Below are positions 34,745-35,408 of a DNA stretch of 35,408 nucleotides, in pieces. This stretch comes from Roseateles toxinivorans (GTDB lineage Bacteria; Pseudomonadota; Gammaproteobacteria; Burkholderiales; Burkholderiaceae_C), in the NCBI GenBank assembly GCA_945898095.1, contig CAMDHE010000045.1:1-35408 (forward strand). The letters are read 5' to 3'. Position 1 is the first letter of the stretch; every line of letters begins with the position of its first letter. The notes under the pieces are model-generated. The model was not told the origin of the DNA, did not search any database, and worked only from the letters and a program-made list of their open reading frames with translations. The position numbers were made by a program, and so were the translations under genes.

Positions 34745-34773
34745 TTGTCGACGCCGCTCCTACTGGATAAAAT
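34745..34773 (+). promoter_or_regulatory. sigma-70 promoter candidate of the right-edge serine hydrolase
   Basis: TTGTCG at 34745-34750 and TAAAAT at 34768-34773 are separated by 17 bp, close to consensus spacing. Transcription would start near 34780, about 20 bp before the ATG at 34800. The -35 overlaps the TCGACA proposed as the -35 of the divergent regulator gene, so the two promoters may compete for polymerase. Confidence 0.55.
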
Positions 34774-34799
34774 ACTGAACACATAACAGAGCTCTTCAC

Positions 34800-35408
34800 A
34801 TGCCTGAAACCACACCGCTACCGCCAACACTGGCCGCGACTCTGAGCAAGAAAGCACACGAATTCGGGATTCCCGGCTTGGCTGTGTGCTTGCTGGCACC
34901 CGGACGCAAGAGCGTATTCACCACCGGCGTCGAAGCCGCGGGCTCTGACCGGCAGGTGACCGGCAACACCTGGTTTTCGGTCGCCTCTTTGGGCAAGCAT
35001 GTCACGGCCTGCGCAGTACTGGATCTGGCTCAGGCCGGGGCAGTCGATCTGGCCGCACCGATTGGCCGCTATCTGGTCGATCTGCCGGCCGCTTGGTCGC
35101 AGCGCCCCGTGCTCTCCCTGTTGCGACACACCAGCGGGCTGCCCGAGTACTTGGCCTATACCGAGGCTGAGACGGTGCCCGAACGCCGCGCTTCGTTCAT
35201 GCAGATCTACGGTGCCATGGCCACGGCCTTTGAGCCCGACGAGGGCTGGATCTACACCAACACCAACTACATCCTGCTCGGTTTCCTGATCGCTCAAGTC
35301 GCGGGGTGGTCCTACGCTGCGGCGGTGCAGTCGCTTTTTGACCGCTTCGGCTGCGTCGGCGCCACGGTGGCCAGCCCGCAATGGACCCGGGAGGCCAACG
35401 CTCAGAGC
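34800..35408 (+). CDS. class C beta-lactamase-like serine hydrolase, cut by the window edge
   Basis: The frame opens at ATG 34800 and stays open for 203 codons to the right edge. SLGK in FSVASLGKHVTA is the SxxK motif (Ser62, Lys65). LLRHTSGLPEYL follows, and Y-T-N in YTNTNYILLGFLI is the second motif. The third (KTG-type) motif would lie beyond the window. No signal peptide is visible. It is transcribed away from the dgcN regulator gene and may share its control region. The family includes D-aminopeptidases, DD-peptidases and esterases. A D-residue-specific peptidase next to D-glutamate genes would be logical, but the sequence alone does not show it. The ribosome binding site is weak. Confidence 0.85.
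   Translation, partial: MPETTPLPPTLAATLSKKAHEFGIPGLAVCLLAPGRKSVFTTGVEAAGSDRQVTGNTWFSVASLGKHVTACAVLDLAQAGAVDLAAPIGRYLVDLPAAWSQRPVLSLLRHTSGLPEYLAYTEAETVPERRASFMQIYGAMATAFEPDEGWIYTNTNYILLGFLIAQVAGWSYAAAVQSLFDRFGCVGATVASPQWTREANAQS

Overview
This is a gene-dense, high-GC stretch of a Gram-negative chromosome. Two TonB-dependent outer-membrane receptors place it in the Proteobacteria. Gene families and codon style suggest a betaproteobacterium of the Burkholderiales (Comamonadaceae-like); that placement is inference, because no rRNA or tRNA gene is present. I saw no CRISPR array, phage gene or transposase.

Layout. (1) 176-11419, plus strand: an AraC/PchR-type regulator, then a tightly packed operon of TonB-dependent receptor, MFS transporter, membrane-anchored alpha/beta hydrolase, DUF885 peptidase, second alpha/beta hydrolase, M3 (Dcp-like) peptidase and nitroreductase. 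(2) 11420-11969: non-coding, with a 131-bp relic of a sarcosine oxidase beta-subunit gene. (3) 11970-19272, plus strand: a second operon of TonB-dependent receptor, S9 peptidase, second DUF885 protein, SRPBCC protein and LuxR-type regulator. (4) 24328-19293, minus strand: a coupled operon of MaoC hydratase, acyl-CoA ligase, class C beta-lactamase-like serine hydrolase and alpha-amino-acid-ester-hydrolase-like CocE protein. (5) 24459-27413: an isoaspartyl peptidase (plus strand) converging on an MFS transporter and cysteine hydrolase (minus strand). (6) 27669-28108: a longer truncated soxB relic. (7) 34690-28133, minus strand: an XRE-cupin regulator gene, then an operon of a DgcN-DgcA D-glutamate pair, Fes-type esterase, M32 carboxypeptidase and spinster-type MFS transporter. 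(8) A serine hydrolase runs off the right edge.

Taken together the window reads as a scavenging island. Two outer-membrane receptors and three inner-membrane MFS carriers bring in substrates. At least seven peptidases and several serine hydrolases, none with a visible signal peptide, would then cut peptide, ester and amide bonds in the cytoplasm. DgcN/DgcA, the isoaspartyl peptidase and the two penicillin-binding-protein-like hydrolases point to non-canonical linkages or D-residues. The acyl-CoA ligase, MaoC, SRPBCC and nitroreductase genes suggest an acyl or aromatic part is processed too. The substrate is unknown.

The main regulatory observations are two related 18-bp operator candidates, each lying over the -10 region of dgcN and of its presumed regulator, and a second 20-bp element upstream of three other operons. 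The two soxB relics form a direct repeat (about 93% identical by eye over 131 bp) flanking about 16.3 kb.
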